64,000 nt of DNA from Parabacteroides timonensis (GCF_900128505.1 NZ_LT669941.1:4134544-4198543); one strand, 5' to 3'; counted from the stretch's first letter, positions 26,501 to 35,571 are shown. Notes: generated from the sequence alone by a model not told the origin. Made by a program: numbers and translations.

Positions 26501-26928
26501 GAGAGTTAATGGAGCCATTCCATAGCAACTATTCATATTGTATTTATGAACATCAATTGGACTTCTGGACGCCGACTAACCCGGACGCCCGCTGGCCGCG
26601 CCTGACAGCTCCTGGCTCTGCATCTGCTACTAACAATTGGAGCCTGGCTGGTGATAATCATATATTAAATGCGGCTTATCTGCGTGTAAAGAATATTCAG
26701 GTCGGATATACTTTGCCCAAATCGTTGACTCAGAAATTTGGTGTTCAGAAACTGCGTGTCAGTGTGAATACGGAAAACCCGTTGACTTTCTGTAAAAACT
26801 CATTTATCGATCCGGAATCTTCTGAATTTGGTAGTGATATGGGAGGTATCGGTGGTATCGGCGGTAATAGCGGTCGTAACTATCCGACGCTTACTTATTA
26901 TGGGTTCGGTTTAGATATAGAATTTTAA
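23581..26928 (+). CDS. SusC/RagA-family TonB-dependent transporter with STN domain
   Basis: Outer-membrane TonB-dependent glycan importer of 1115 residues. A signal peptide (1-27) is followed by an STN signalling domain (about 29-101), a carboxypeptidase-regulatory-like beta domain (about 116-190, GVIIDETGLPVIGANV), the DEVVVVGYGT region at 191-200, the plug, and a 22-strand barrel ending GLDIEF. The STN domain is what couples transport to the FecR/ECF pair upstream, so binding of substrate should switch on the locus. SusD starts 14 bp after its stop. The ligand is likely a mannose-rich glycan, judged from the downstream GH76 and GH92 genes. Confidence 0.95.
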   Translation: MKNKHKSRRIGTYCLCFLIAGCLQINAQKVSFNEGTVSLKEAFQKIEASSKYKIAYNGTQLDVSKRVQLNQKNVEVLDVLKQILADTGYTYSIKGDYVVISAPAKNAVDQKEKTVKGVIIDETGLPVIGANVVVSGTTSGTVTDFDGNFTLQVPENGTLEISYIGFLTQQISLKGKNDFRITLKEDSQKLDEVVVVGYGTRSRKSITGSVDQVNSEIFENRPVTNATQALQGASANLVIQSKNMNPNDNSMNINIRGVSTMGNNDPLIVIDGLISSSSTLNNLNPNDIENVSILKDAGSAAIYGSRSANGVILVTTKKGSKGGKPQVTFNGQVGMQDPRILFSPVEGWQNAMLRNQANVNVGNAPQFTPTAIRDLYDHRDEEEWLYDQIILTGLQQNYNINVSGGSENTTYMVSASYFNQESNFKGNFGMERYNFRTNLSTEYGRFKLTSLMAYNRRKDRTVAGGTGNAIINSSRVPSYYYYKFMEGDKYLVNDIVGDDNPLALLQDGGYEKKDEDNFIGSMNLDFKIMEGLKATGLIGLDLTQHHRYRRDKKVPLYSSADLTNPVLYMHSNTMTEDYNEKRYTLSSQFLLNYDRTFKEAHHVTALFGASNESYTKQASRIAWEYTDEDLGLPTTDDSVQNKENKNSNNDTDQTSITSVFGRVGYSYMDKYYGDVSFRYDGSSKFAKDQRWGFFPSFSAGWRLSEEAFMDTYKSNIGDLKLRASYGVLGNQNVDNYSYQTVYLIENNQFVFNNTSIAGTKITDGNALLTWEKSANFNIGVDATFLNGNLYVSADYFNKKTTNILLTPEVSTIYGGTTAKENAGEMKNQGWELTVNYKLNHGDFHHNFNFNISDSKNKVTDFGGQERIDGLDELYKLIREGESLGSYYGYKTDGLFQSYEEIANSALPVGSSVQPGDVKYVDQNGDKVINEKDRVVLGNAFPRYTFGFTYSLAWKGFDLNLMLQGVGKRSQFLRGELMEPFHSNYSYCIYEHQLDFWTPTNPDARWPRLTAPGSASATNNWSLAGDNHILNAAYLRVKNIQVGYTLPKSLTQKFGVQKLRVSVNTENPLTFCKNSFIDPESSEFGSDMGGIGGIGGNSGRNYPTLTYYGFGLDIEF

Positions 26929-26942
26929 TACATCTGTTTATT

Positions 26943-28565
26943 ATGAAAATGAATTTCTTAAAATATAGTACAGGTATTGCTTGTTTGGTACTTGCAACCT
27001 TTACATCATGTAATGATCTGGATTTGGCTCCAACCAATAAATTTACAGACTTGAACTATTGGACCTCCGAAGCAAAAGCCTCTGCCGTGTTGAGCAAGGC
27101 TTATGGACAAATGATGACGTCCGAATATTTCTTCAAAGATGAAAAGCTATCCGACAACTTATATGAAGGTCGTGGCAGCTCGGATGAAAAACTGATTACT
27201 TCGGGTCAGGCCAATGCCGCATTAGGTCGTTTCTCGGAAGACTGGAAAAAATGTTATGAAGGCATTAAAACCTGCCATACTTTCCTTGAAAATGTAGATC
27301 GCGTTCCGAATATGGATGAGACATTGAAGAACAGGATGAAATCAGAAGCCCGCTTTATCCGTGCTTACCTGTTCTTCCGTTTGACCAACCATTACGGTGA
27401 TGTTCCTTTGTTCGATTATGGATTGTCAATTGAAGAGGCGAACACAATAGCCCGTTCACCGAGAAGCGAAGTGCTCGATTTTGTTCGTACGGAACTGAAC
27501 GATATTGTAAAGATGTTGCCAACCAAACAGCAATATACAGCAGCCGATAATGGCCGTATAACCCAGGGAGCTGCCATGACGTTATTGGCTCGTACCTATC
27601 TGTATGAAAGCGACTGGGAGAATGTAGCCTCTGTTTGTGAGAAAATTATCAACGGAGAATACGGCGAATATACTTTGTTCCCCAGCTATGAAGGACTATT
27701 CCTGCCGGAAAATGAATACAACAGTGAAGTGATCCTGGATATGGGATATTTGCTGAACCTGAGAACATGGGCTGAAATGTACGATGCAATCCCGCTTTCC
27801 GTAGGCGGACGTATCAATGCATTTGCACCTACCCAGGAGCTGGTGGACGATTACCTGATGAAGAACGGTAAAGCGATCAATGAAGCCGGTTCAGGCTATA
27901 AGGAAGATGATCCTTATATAAACAGAGACCCTCGTTTTAAAGCTACAATCGTTTATCATGGTTATCAGTGGACAGACGGTAAAGGCGTAACCTCTACTAT
28001 CTACATCAAACCGGGTTCTTCTGCGGATGCAGGTGTCGCTAACCTGGATGAATATGCAGGCCCCGGCCAGAACTCGACAGGAACCGGATACTATATCCGC
28101 AAATATTTCGACCCGACCGCTCCGGAAGGAATGGCAGCAGGCCTGAATATTATGCTGATGCGTTATGCAGATGTTTTATTGATGTATGCTGAGGCTAAAA
28201 CAGAGTTAGGCCAGATGAACGAAGCTGTCTGGAACAAGACGATCAAACCTCTTCGTGAACGTGCCGGATTTACCGATGCATCTGCCCTGAATTATCCAGC
28301 TTCAGGTAATATGCAGTCGATCGTTCGCCGTGAACGTCGTTGCGAACTTGCCATCGAAGGCTTGCGGATATATGATATCCGTCGTTGGAAAACCATCGAA
28401 ACCGTATTGAACGGCCGTCCTCATGGGGCTAAATTCGCAGCTGATAACACACAGTATATCGAGCTGGATGCCCGTAAGTTCAGTAAAGACAGAGATTACT
28501 TGTTCGCTATTCCGCAGTCGCAACGGGATATTAACAAGAACCTGACTCAGAATCCGGGATATTAA
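26943..28565 (+). CDS. SusD/RagB-family surface lipoprotein
   Basis: Glycan-binding lid of the SusCD importer, 540 residues, lipidated at Cys23 (ATFTSC). The helical TPR-like scaffold is recognisable from FIRAYLFFRLTNHYGDVPLF near residue 140, MRYADVLLMYAEAKTELG near residue 405 and the C-terminal RRERRCELAIEGLRIYDIRRWK, ending in NLTQNPGY as usual for the family. It forms a functional pair with the SusC immediately upstream. Confidence 0.95.
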   Translation: MKMNFLKYSTGIACLVLATFTSCNDLDLAPTNKFTDLNYWTSEAKASAVLSKAYGQMMTSEYFFKDEKLSDNLYEGRGSSDEKLITSGQANAALGRFSEDWKKCYEGIKTCHTFLENVDRVPNMDETLKNRMKSEARFIRAYLFFRLTNHYGDVPLFDYGLSIEEANTIARSPRSEVLDFVRTELNDIVKMLPTKQQYTAADNGRITQGAAMTLLARTYLYESDWENVASVCEKIINGEYGEYTLFPSYEGLFLPENEYNSEVILDMGYLLNLRTWAEMYDAIPLSVGGRINAFAPTQELVDDYLMKNGKAINEAGSGYKEDDPYINRDPRFKATIVYHGYQWTDGKGVTSTIYIKPGSSADAGVANLDEYAGPGQNSTGTGYYIRKYFDPTAPEGMAAGLNIMLMRYADVLLMYAEAKTELGQMNEAVWNKTIKPLRERAGFTDASALNYPASGNMQSIVRRERRCELAIEGLRIYDIRRWKTIETVLNGRPHGAKFAADNTQYIELDARKFSKDRDYLFAIPQSQRDINKNLTQNPGY

Positions 28566-28598
28566 TCTAATTATAAATCTAATTACTCAGAAAAAGAT

Positions 28599-29726
28599 AT
28601 GAAAGCAATATCTATAACATATGCGACGCTTTTTTCTTTCATCCTGGCTTTTACTGCCTGTAGCAGTGATGGTGAAGTGAGAGATCTGGGCGTGACCGCA
28701 GTAAAAACATTATACGAACCGGATAATGGTAAGGCAGTTGTTCTGCAACCATCAGCATCCGCTTCTTTATATTTCGAATGGGAACCCTCTTTAGCTGAAG
28801 ACGGTGGAGTCGTGTTGTATGAAGTAGTATTCGATAAGGCAGACGGCGATTTCTCGGACCCTGTTTATATTTCTACGGCAGACAATAATGGTGGTAGTAA
28901 CCATGCTACAATTACGCATAAACAATTAAACCAGATCGCCGCTTTGGCCGGTATCGAGTCTGCTGCCCAGGGAACATTGAAATGGACGGTATATGCCTCT
29001 AAAGGTATTAATCCCATAAGGGCAGAAGAGGAACGTACGCTGACCCTTACCCGCCTGGCTGGATTTGCCGAAGTGCCGAGTCAGTTGTATATCACCGGTG
29101 AAGCTACGGAAGTGGGAGCCGATCTGGATAAAGCTATGGTTATGAAGAAGGTTGCCGACGGTGAATTCGAAGTATTCATTAAACTTACAGAAGGCAAATC
29201 ATTCAAGTTCGTCAGTGCCAATACAGGTACTCCGACCGAATATTCATTGAATGGTGAGAAATTGGTTGAAGGCGGTAGCATTACGGCTGCTAAGACAGGT
29301 ATTTATAAATACTACATCGATTTCAATGCCGGTTCGTTTACTTCCAAAGAAGTAACCAAAGTAAAATGGTTCCTGAACTGGTCGCAGAAAGAGATCGAAC
29401 TCGATTACCAGGGGCTTGGGGTCTGGGCTTTGAACGGTTACACGGTTACTGGTTTGACGGGCAGTGATAATACAGACGACCGGTATAAGTTCAGAATGGA
29501 AAGTTCCGACGGAGAAACCGAATGGAGAGCTGCCATCAATAACGACAGCAAGCCGACCGGAAACGATGAGTATTATTATATGGCGGAAAAGACGAATGTA
29601 GAACAGTGGACAAACAATGAAGTTTGGAAAACCCCGGCTACCGATGGTTGGAGCGATAAAACATACGATATTACATTCTCTTTGAATACGCAAGGTGAAT
29701 ATACTCATAATTTAGTAATCAAATAA
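28599..29726 (+). CDS. SusE-like outer-membrane lipoprotein, copy 1
   Basis: Surface lipoprotein of 375 residues (LAFTAC, Cys21) with an N-terminal SusE/fibronectin-like domain (LYEPDNGKAVVLQPSASASLYFEW) and C-terminal starch-binding-like beta domains (SQLYITGEATEVG, then KFRMESSDGETEWRA). Such proteins hold glycan near the SusCD complex. It is a clear paralogue of the next gene through most of its length and sits 33 bp after SusD. Confidence 0.88.
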   Translation: MKAISITYATLFSFILAFTACSSDGEVRDLGVTAVKTLYEPDNGKAVVLQPSASASLYFEWEPSLAEDGGVVLYEVVFDKADGDFSDPVYISTADNNGGSNHATITHKQLNQIAALAGIESAAQGTLKWTVYASKGINPIRAEEERTLTLTRLAGFAEVPSQLYITGEATEVGADLDKAMVMKKVADGEFEVFIKLTEGKSFKFVSANTGTPTEYSLNGEKLVEGGSITAAKTGIYKYYIDFNAGSFTSKEVTKVKWFLNWSQKEIELDYQGLGVWALNGYTVTGLTGSDNTDDRYKFRMESSDGETEWRAAINNDSKPTGNDEYYYMAEKTNVEQWTNNEVWKTPATDGWSDKTYDITFSLNTQGEYTHNLVIK

Positions 29727-29738
29727 AAAGGAAGAATT

Positions 29739-30878
29739 ATGAAAGCGATATTAAAAAAACTGATGCTTGTTAGCTCTGTTGCGCTGGTATTCATGGGATG
29801 TAATGATAATATGGGAGACACTGACGGTCGTCTGGCAAGTGTGAATACATTGCTCGAACCTGCGGATGGCAAATCGGTTGTATTGGAAGCTTCTGCATCG
29901 GCAAGTGTCTATTTTGAATGGAAAGCAGCCAGTGTGGAAGAAGCCGGCACGGCTCTTTATCAGATTGCTTTTGATAAAGAGGACGGTGACTTTTCAAAAC
30001 CTGTTTATGTGGTGTCTGCTAATAACAACGGGTACAATAATTTTGCAACCGTTACTCATAAACTGTTGAACCAGATTGCCGGTAAAGTAGGTATTAAACC
30101 TGCCGATACAGGTACTTTCAAATGGACTGTATTCTCTACCAAGGGAATGCAAAGCATGAAATCGAGTGTGGAAAACAAGATCACAGTTACCCGCCTGGCC
30201 GGATTTGAAGATGTTCCTATTGATGTATATGTAACCGGTGAGGCTTCCGAAGGCGGTGCCGACCTGGCAAAGGCACATAAAATGAAAGCGGTAGCAGGTG
30301 GTGAATTTGAAGTATATACAAAGTTGGCAGCCGGTAAATCATTCAACTTTACTGACGGCAAATCAGGAACGACAAGAGTATTCTATACAGCCGACGGCGT
30401 CATTAAGGAAAATGGAACGACAACAGTACCTAAGGACGGTGTCTACCGGATTACATTAGACTTTAACACCGGTGCTTGTACCTATACATTGGTAAATAAG
30501 ATCGGTTTCTATTTCTGTCCGAATGATGAAATTCTGTTTGAACTGCCCTACGTCGGTTATGGTGTATTCCAGGCAAAGGCAACCGTGAACTTTAAGGAAG
30601 AAAGTTGGGGTAAAGACGAACGTTATAAGTTCAGAATGTTTATCCAGGAAAACAATGGTGCCGATGCAGAGAAAGAGGTCGACTGGGGAACATTGAACCA
30701 GACCGATTCACGTCCGACGGCATCCAGCCCGGAAACGTATTACTACCTGCAAATGTTTAACGAGACTTCTCAGTGGGAAAATAAATGGAAGCTGATGGGA
30801 GACTTTGATGGTGTTCCGGCAACTTATACTATTTATCTGACGGCTGATCAGCCTTATACACATACGATAGTTAAATAA
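29739..30878 (+). CDS. SusE-like outer-membrane lipoprotein, copy 2
   Basis: Surface lipoprotein of 379 residues (ALVFMGC, Cys21), tandem paralogue of the gene 12 bp upstream. Aligned segments include LLEPADGKSVVLEASASASV, FDKEDGDFSKPVYV and VTRLAGFEDVPIDVYVTGEA against the equivalent positions of copy 1. The C-terminal halves are more diverged, suggesting that the two bind different parts or types of glycan after a local duplication. A strong terminator follows the stop codon. Confidence 0.88.
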   Translation: MKAILKKLMLVSSVALVFMGCNDNMGDTDGRLASVNTLLEPADGKSVVLEASASASVYFEWKAASVEEAGTALYQIAFDKEDGDFSKPVYVVSANNNGYNNFATVTHKLLNQIAGKVGIKPADTGTFKWTVFSTKGMQSMKSSVENKITVTRLAGFEDVPIDVYVTGEASEGGADLAKAHKMKAVAGGEFEVYTKLAAGKSFNFTDGKSGTTRVFYTADGVIKENGTTTVPKDGVYRITLDFNTGACTYTLVNKIGFYFCPNDEILFELPYVGYGVFQAKATVNFKEESWGKDERYKFRMFIQENNGADAEKEVDWGTLNQTDSRPTASSPETYYYLQMFNETSQWENKWKLMGDFDGVPATYTIYLTADQPYTHTIVK

Positions 30879-30893
30879 TCCAGAGTAAAAGAC

Positions 30894-30958
30894 AAGAAGA
30901 ACCGGGAATTTCTGGTACAATAAAAGAGGTTTACCTCATTTCCGGTTCTTCTTTTTTA
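30894..30958 (+). terminator. Rho-independent terminator after the SusE-like pair
   Basis: AAGAAGAACCGGGAA (30894-30908) pairs with TTTCCGGTTCTTCTT (30939-30953) with one G-T wobble, followed by a T-run. It separates the susCDE block from the glycoside hydrolase genes. Confidence 0.75.
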
Positions 30959-30977
30959 CTTGAGTAAAGATAACAAC

Positions 30978-32102
30978 ATGAAGAATATTCTCCTTTTCTT
31001 ATTTTTCCCCCTTTTGTTTTGGGCATGTGGCGACGATGACAATAATCCGGTGAATCCGGATGGAAGTGAAGGCATCGACTGGTATGCCGCTGCCGATAGC
31101 AGTACCACAGCATTGGTCAACTCTTTCTGGAATACCGGAGGGAAGTATTTTAATTATGACAGTAACGGGAATGAGACTTTCCATTACTGGCCTCAGGCCC
31201 ATGCATTGGATGTGTTGGTAGATGCCAGCCTGCGTACTGGGGATACGAAGTACAAGACCTATTTCGATCAATGGTTTGAAGGTGTAAAGGTAAAGAACGG
31301 TAACACTTTCAGGAATGACTTTTATGATGACATGGAGTGGAATGCACTGGCTATCCTTCGTGCCTATCAGGTCACTAAAGACCAGAAGTACAAAGAAGCA
31401 GCCTTGCAGATCTGGGAGTATATCAAAGTAGGCTGGAATACAAATGCCGGCGGAGGCATAACCTGGGTGAAAGGGCAGGAGTACAGTAAAAACGCCTGTT
31501 CGAACGGCCCGGCCTGTATCCTGGCAGCCCGGCTGTTTCAGGAATTCGGAAATGAAGCCGACAAGGAGTGGGCACTCAAGATCTATAACTGGGAGAAAAG
31601 TACCTTGTTCAACAGCAATAACGGAATGGTGTATGATAATATAAACAGCAATACCGGAGAGACACAGAAAAATTGGATATTTACCTATAACGAAGGTACA
31701 TTTATTGGTTCGGCTGTAGAATTATATAAGATATTGGGAGAGAAGAGCTATCTGAACGATGCCGTCTTAGCAGCCGATTATACAATCAGTACATTAGTAA
31801 ATAATTCTCTTCTGAAAGACGAAGGAAATGGAGACGGAGGATTGTTTAAAGGAATTTTTATTCGTTATTTTACGGAGTTGATCCAACAGGATCGTCTGGA
31901 TGTTGGGGCTAAACGGCGTTATACGCAATTTCTGAACGTAAATGCAGAAGCGCTTTGGACGCGGGGGACAAATAAATCGAATGTTTTATTCGGCACCTAT
32001 TGGGGGACGGCCCCAGGAGCGTCTACCGGGTTGACCGAGCAGTTAAGCGGTTGTATGCTGATCGAAGCAGCAGCATTATTAGAAGATTTGGATCTGTTAT
32101 AA
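30978..32102 (+). CDS. GH76 endo-alpha-1,6-mannanase-like lipoprotein
   Basis: Glycoside hydrolase family 76 enzyme, 374 residues from the ATG at 30978; an upstream TTG at 30960 is in frame but the lipoprotein signal fits the ATG. Lipidated at Cys17 (LLFWAC). The (alpha/alpha)6 barrel has the catalytic Asp pair in FYDDMEWNAL (Asp117-Asp118), plus WPQAHALDVLVDA and IFTYNEGTFIGSAVEL. It would cut alpha-1,6-linked mannose backbones such as yeast mannan at the cell surface or periplasm. It follows the terminator of the sus block, so may be expressed by read-through or its own promoter. Confidence 0.9.
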   Translation: MKNILLFLFFPLLFWACGDDDNNPVNPDGSEGIDWYAAADSSTTALVNSFWNTGGKYFNYDSNGNETFHYWPQAHALDVLVDASLRTGDTKYKTYFDQWFEGVKVKNGNTFRNDFYDDMEWNALAILRAYQVTKDQKYKEAALQIWEYIKVGWNTNAGGGITWVKGQEYSKNACSNGPACILAARLFQEFGNEADKEWALKIYNWEKSTLFNSNNGMVYDNINSNTGETQKNWIFTYNEGTFIGSAVELYKILGEKSYLNDAVLAADYTISTLVNNSLLKDEGNGDGGLFKGIFIRYFTELIQQDRLDVGAKRRYTQFLNVNAEALWTRGTNKSNVLFGTYWGTAPGASTGLTEQLSGCMLIEAAALLEDLDLL

Positions 32103-32176
32103 GTGTTTTTAATTTGATATAGATATATAGTTTTTAATTCTCGATTATTATTCATAAGTCTCTAATAATAAATAAC

Positions 32177-34324
32177 ATGAAAAACTATTTTTTAGCGGGT
32201 TTCCTGTCATTAGCCTTTATGGTAAGTTGCCAGCCCGATAAACGACTGACAAATTATGTGAATCCTTTCCTGGGGACGGCAACCCTTTGGGAAACGAAAG
32301 ATTTAGGGTACGAACGTCACCTGAAGACGAGAACCTGGGGAGCGGAAGTCTTTCCTGGCTCTTCCGTCCCGAATGCGATGGTTCAGTTGAGTCCCGTCAC
32401 CCAGTTTCGTAGCGGAGCCGGTTACCAGTATGAAGATACTGTTATCTATGGCTTCTCACATACCAACAAGGGGCATTGGAACCTGCTGCATCTTCCGATT
32501 TTGCCGGTGACGGGCGATATATCTTCCGACGACTATGCTTCAAAATACAGTCATGCCAACGAATCGGCCCGCCCCGGATATTATCAGGTATTCCTTGAAA
32601 GATACGGAGTCAATGCAGAGCTGACCTCTACGCTCCGTTGTGCTTATCATAAATATACTTTCCGTCCGGAAGACGATAAGAAAGTATTGGTCGATATCAC
32701 ACGTACGAACAACGGTGTGAGAGACTGGAGCATTCAGAAAGTGGACGATTATACCTTCTCCGGTAATCAGGATGCGGAAGGAAATATCCGTTTCTATGCC
32801 GTTTCTAACTATAAGATCGATGATATCGAACAGGTAAAGGACGGTGAACACGAGGTTTCGGTTGTCAACTTTGCCGACAGCAAAGGGAACAAGCCCCTGG
32901 AACTAAAGATCGGTTTCTCTTTCGTTAGCGTCGATAATGCAAAGATGAACCTGGAGAAGGAGATGATGGATAAAAGCTTTGCACAGGTTAGCGGAGAGGC
33001 TGATAAGACTTGGGAAGAGCTGTTGTCTAATATAGAAGTGACAGGCGGTACGGAACGCGAGAAGGGTATTTTTTATTCCTGCCTCTATCGTTCCTTCCTC
33101 TGGCCGGTGTTGCGTAGCGACGTGAACGGGGAATATACGGATGTGAAGGGCGATGTGGTAAATAATGGTTTCCGTTATTATACTGACCCGTCTTTCTGGG
33201 ACGATTACCGCAATAAGCTGATCTTACTGGGGATGATCTCTCCGGATGTAACGGTAGACGTGATCAAATCGATTACCGATAAAGGGGAAAAGCGTGGTGG
33301 CTATATGCCGACCTTCTTCCACGGCGACCATGCTTCTGCTTTCGTAGCCGGTAACTATCTGCGCGGATTGAAAGACTTCGATCTGAACCGTGCCTATAAA
33401 TTGTTGGTGAATAATGCAACTATTCCGGGAAAAGGCGGCCGGCCGTATCTAGACGAATATATCGCACAAGGCTGGATTGCAGAAAAAGATACCACCAATG
33501 TCCCTACCTGGGATGAATACAAAGCTGCGGTAACGAAAACCGTCGAGTATGCATACGACGATTATGCAACCGCGTTGTTAGCCAAAGAACTGGGCGACGA
33601 AAGTACTTATAATACTTTGATGGAGCGTACCGGTAACTATAAGAACCTGTTTGATCCGAGTACCGGTTTCTGGCGTGGAAAGATAGCCGATGGTAGCTGG
33701 ATCAAAGATTTCGATCCTTACTATCCTTATTATGCCTATATGTATCGGGAAGCGAATGCCTGGCAGTCTTTGTTCTTCGCTCCCCATGATCCGGAAGGAA
33801 TGATTGCTCTTTATCCCAGTAAAAAGGCTGTTGAGCAGAAGCTCGACTCACTCTTTACCGAGCCTTGGAGAAACTATGAAGCCCACAATTTGACCGGTTT
33901 CATCGGTAATTATTGCCAGGGTAACCAGCCCGGACATAGTATTCCTTATACTTATTACTTTATCGATAAGCAAGAAAAGGCACAGTGTATGCTGGATAGT
34001 ATCATGAATCATTATTATGATATGGGTAAGGACAAACTGGCCTATTCAGGAATGGATGACGCCGGTGAGATGTCTTCCTGGTATGTCTTCAACGCAATCG
34101 GTTTATACACTTATTCGCCGGCAGATCCAGAATATATCGTAACCGTTCCTTTGTTTGACCAGGTGAAATTTACGCTGGGTGATAAAACCCAGTTCACAAT
34201 CGTTAAAAAGGGCAACGGTCAAAAGATAACGGACATCTCTTACGACGGCCGGAAGATCGATGGTTGGTTTATCTCACACGATTTATTGAAGCAGGGAAAA
34301 CAGTTAACGATCACTACCGAATAA
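32177..34324 (+). CDS. GH92 alpha-mannosidase, lipoprotein
   Basis: Calcium-dependent exo-alpha-mannosidase family GH92, 715 residues, lipidated at Cys18 (FMVSC). Family landmarks are LTNYVNPFLGT at the N-terminus, VFPGSSVPNAMVQLSP, GFSHTNKGHW, the central FWDDYRNKLILLGMISP, GNQPGHSIPYTYYF and the catalytic-region MDDAGEMSSWYVFNAIGLY. It would remove terminal alpha-mannose from fragments produced by the GH76 enzyme or from N-glycans. It ends the locus, with a terminator 21 bp after the stop. Confidence 0.93.
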   Translation: MKNYFLAGFLSLAFMVSCQPDKRLTNYVNPFLGTATLWETKDLGYERHLKTRTWGAEVFPGSSVPNAMVQLSPVTQFRSGAGYQYEDTVIYGFSHTNKGHWNLLHLPILPVTGDISSDDYASKYSHANESARPGYYQVFLERYGVNAELTSTLRCAYHKYTFRPEDDKKVLVDITRTNNGVRDWSIQKVDDYTFSGNQDAEGNIRFYAVSNYKIDDIEQVKDGEHEVSVVNFADSKGNKPLELKIGFSFVSVDNAKMNLEKEMMDKSFAQVSGEADKTWEELLSNIEVTGGTEREKGIFYSCLYRSFLWPVLRSDVNGEYTDVKGDVVNNGFRYYTDPSFWDDYRNKLILLGMISPDVTVDVIKSITDKGEKRGGYMPTFFHGDHASAFVAGNYLRGLKDFDLNRAYKLLVNNATIPGKGGRPYLDEYIAQGWIAEKDTTNVPTWDEYKAAVTKTVEYAYDDYATALLAKELGDESTYNTLMERTGNYKNLFDPSTGFWRGKIADGSWIKDFDPYYPYYAYMYREANAWQSLFFAPHDPEGMIALYPSKKAVEQKLDSLFTEPWRNYEAHNLTGFIGNYCQGNQPGHSIPYTYYFIDKQEKAQCMLDSIMNHYYDMGKDKLAYSGMDDAGEMSSWYVFNAIGLYTYSPADPEYIVTVPLFDQVKFTLGDKTQFTIVKKGNGQKITDISYDGRKIDGWFISHDLLKQGKQLTITTE

Positions 34325-34344
34325 AACCTGCTTCCCTATTATAG

Positions 34345-34388
34345 AAAAGCTACCGTCCTTTTTACGAAAAGCCCGGCAGCTTTTTTAT
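34345..34388 (+). terminator. Terminator after GH92
   Basis: AAAAGCT-A-CCG pairs with CGG-C-AGCTTTT (one mismatch), followed by TTTTTT and an A/T run. It ends the mannan-type locus. Confidence 0.65.
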
Positions 34389-34703
34389 TAAAAGCCCGGT
34401 GTTTTAAAAGCCCCATTATACTGTTTTACCTTTATTAGATTTTACTCTTCATTCCCTGTGAAACCTCAGGCTTCACAGCAACTTGTTGTTTATTAATAAG
34501 TTCACCTTCCTGTGAAAGGTGAAGCCTATCCCTGCGAATATTATATAGAACCTACGGCACAAGGCAAAGCCTTGTTGAAGAGAATGACACGAATAGGATC
34601 AAATTTGATAATAATTGAAACATCTAAACATGATAAGTAATGAATCAGGTTCAATGTCTTTTGATATTTAATTTTTTAGGCATATAAATATCTTTATATT
34701 TTT
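34389..34703. repeat. Gene-free stretch with palindromic words
   Basis: No gene seen in these 315 bp. It holds a near-palindrome at 34456-34478 (arms CTGTGAA and TTCACAG) and a second stem at 34501-34523 (arms TTCACCTT and AAGGTGAA) with CTGTGAA again across its loop. The rest is AT-rich and leads into the Fic promoter. Confidence 0.5.
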
Positions 34704-34711
34704 TACTTTTG
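34704..34711 (+). promoter_or_regulatory. Bacteroidetes -7 box for the Fic gene
   Basis: TACTTTTG, 20 bp before the ATG at 34732. Confidence 0.5.
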
Positions 34712-34731
34712 TACAAAGTATCTAGAAGAAA

Positions 34732-35547
34732 ATGGTCATGGGAAAAGGTATTTGGGAAGAAATAGAAGAATTGAGCCGGGAGTTTGTAAATCTCGGTATC
34801 GATCAATCGGTAGACTATGAAAAGTACTATCTCTACTCTCTTATAACTCATTCTACGGCTATTGAAGGTTCTACCCTTACCGAAATGGAAACACAACTTC
34901 TGTTTGATGAAGGTGTGACTGCGAAAGGGAAACCTTTAGTTTATCATTTGATGAATGAAGATCTGAAAAAAGCTTATGAGTTTGTAAAAGAAGCGGCTAA
35001 ACAGAAAGTCGCTGTGACTCCTGCTTTTTTACAAAAACTGAATGGGTTATTAATGCGGACTACCGGAAGCGAACATAATATGATGGGAGGCTCTTTCGAC
35101 TCCTCGAAAGGTGAATATCGTTTATGTGGTGTAACTGCGGGAGTAAGTGGACGTTCATATATGAATTATCAGAAGATACCTACAAAAGTGGAAGAACTTA
35201 GCGCAATATTGCAAACGAAGCAGCAATCGGTAGAAACAACCCGGGAGCAATACGAATTGAGTTTTAATGTACATCTAAATTTAGTTACCATCCATCCCTG
35301 GGTAGACGGTAACGGTAGAACAGCCCGTTTATTGATGAACTATTTGCAATTTTACTATGGGCTTTTCCCGACCAAAATCTTTGTGGAAGATAGAGCTGAT
35401 TATATTCTCTCTTTACAGCATTCCCAAGAAGACAATACAAATCAGCCTTTTCTTGATTTCATGTCGCAGCAATTGAAAAAATCTCTTTTCCTTGAGATCG
35501 AAAAATATAATGCTTCGCGGAAGAACAGTTTTAGCTTTATGTTTTAA
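34732..35547 (+). CDS. Fic family protein with N-terminal inhibitory motif (class II)
   Basis: Fic/DOC-fold enzyme of 271 residues predicted to transfer AMP or a related group to a target protein. The catalytic loop is HPWVDGNGR at residues 188-196, with the usual Phe of HPF replaced by Trp. An (S/T)xxxE(G/N) inhibitory motif is present near the N-terminus as STAIEG (41-46), the class II arrangement in which the motif helix blocks the active site. No separate antitoxin gene is needed or seen. The gene stands alone, convergent with an ABC transporter. An ATG at 34738, two codons later, is an equally possible start. The target is unknown. Confidence 0.9.
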   Translation: MVMGKGIWEEIEELSREFVNLGIDQSVDYEKYYLYSLITHSTAIEGSTLTEMETQLLFDEGVTAKGKPLVYHLMNEDLKKAYEFVKEAAKQKVAVTPAFLQKLNGLLMRTTGSEHNMMGGSFDSSKGEYRLCGVTAGVSGRSYMNYQKIPTKVEELSAILQTKQQSVETTREQYELSFNVHLNLVTIHPWVDGNGRTARLLMNYLQFYYGLFPTKIFVEDRADYILSLQHSQEDNTNQPFLDFMSQQLKKSLFLEIEKYNASRKNSFSFMF

Positions 35548-35571
35548 GATTGTTGTAAAGTATTTTCCGTA

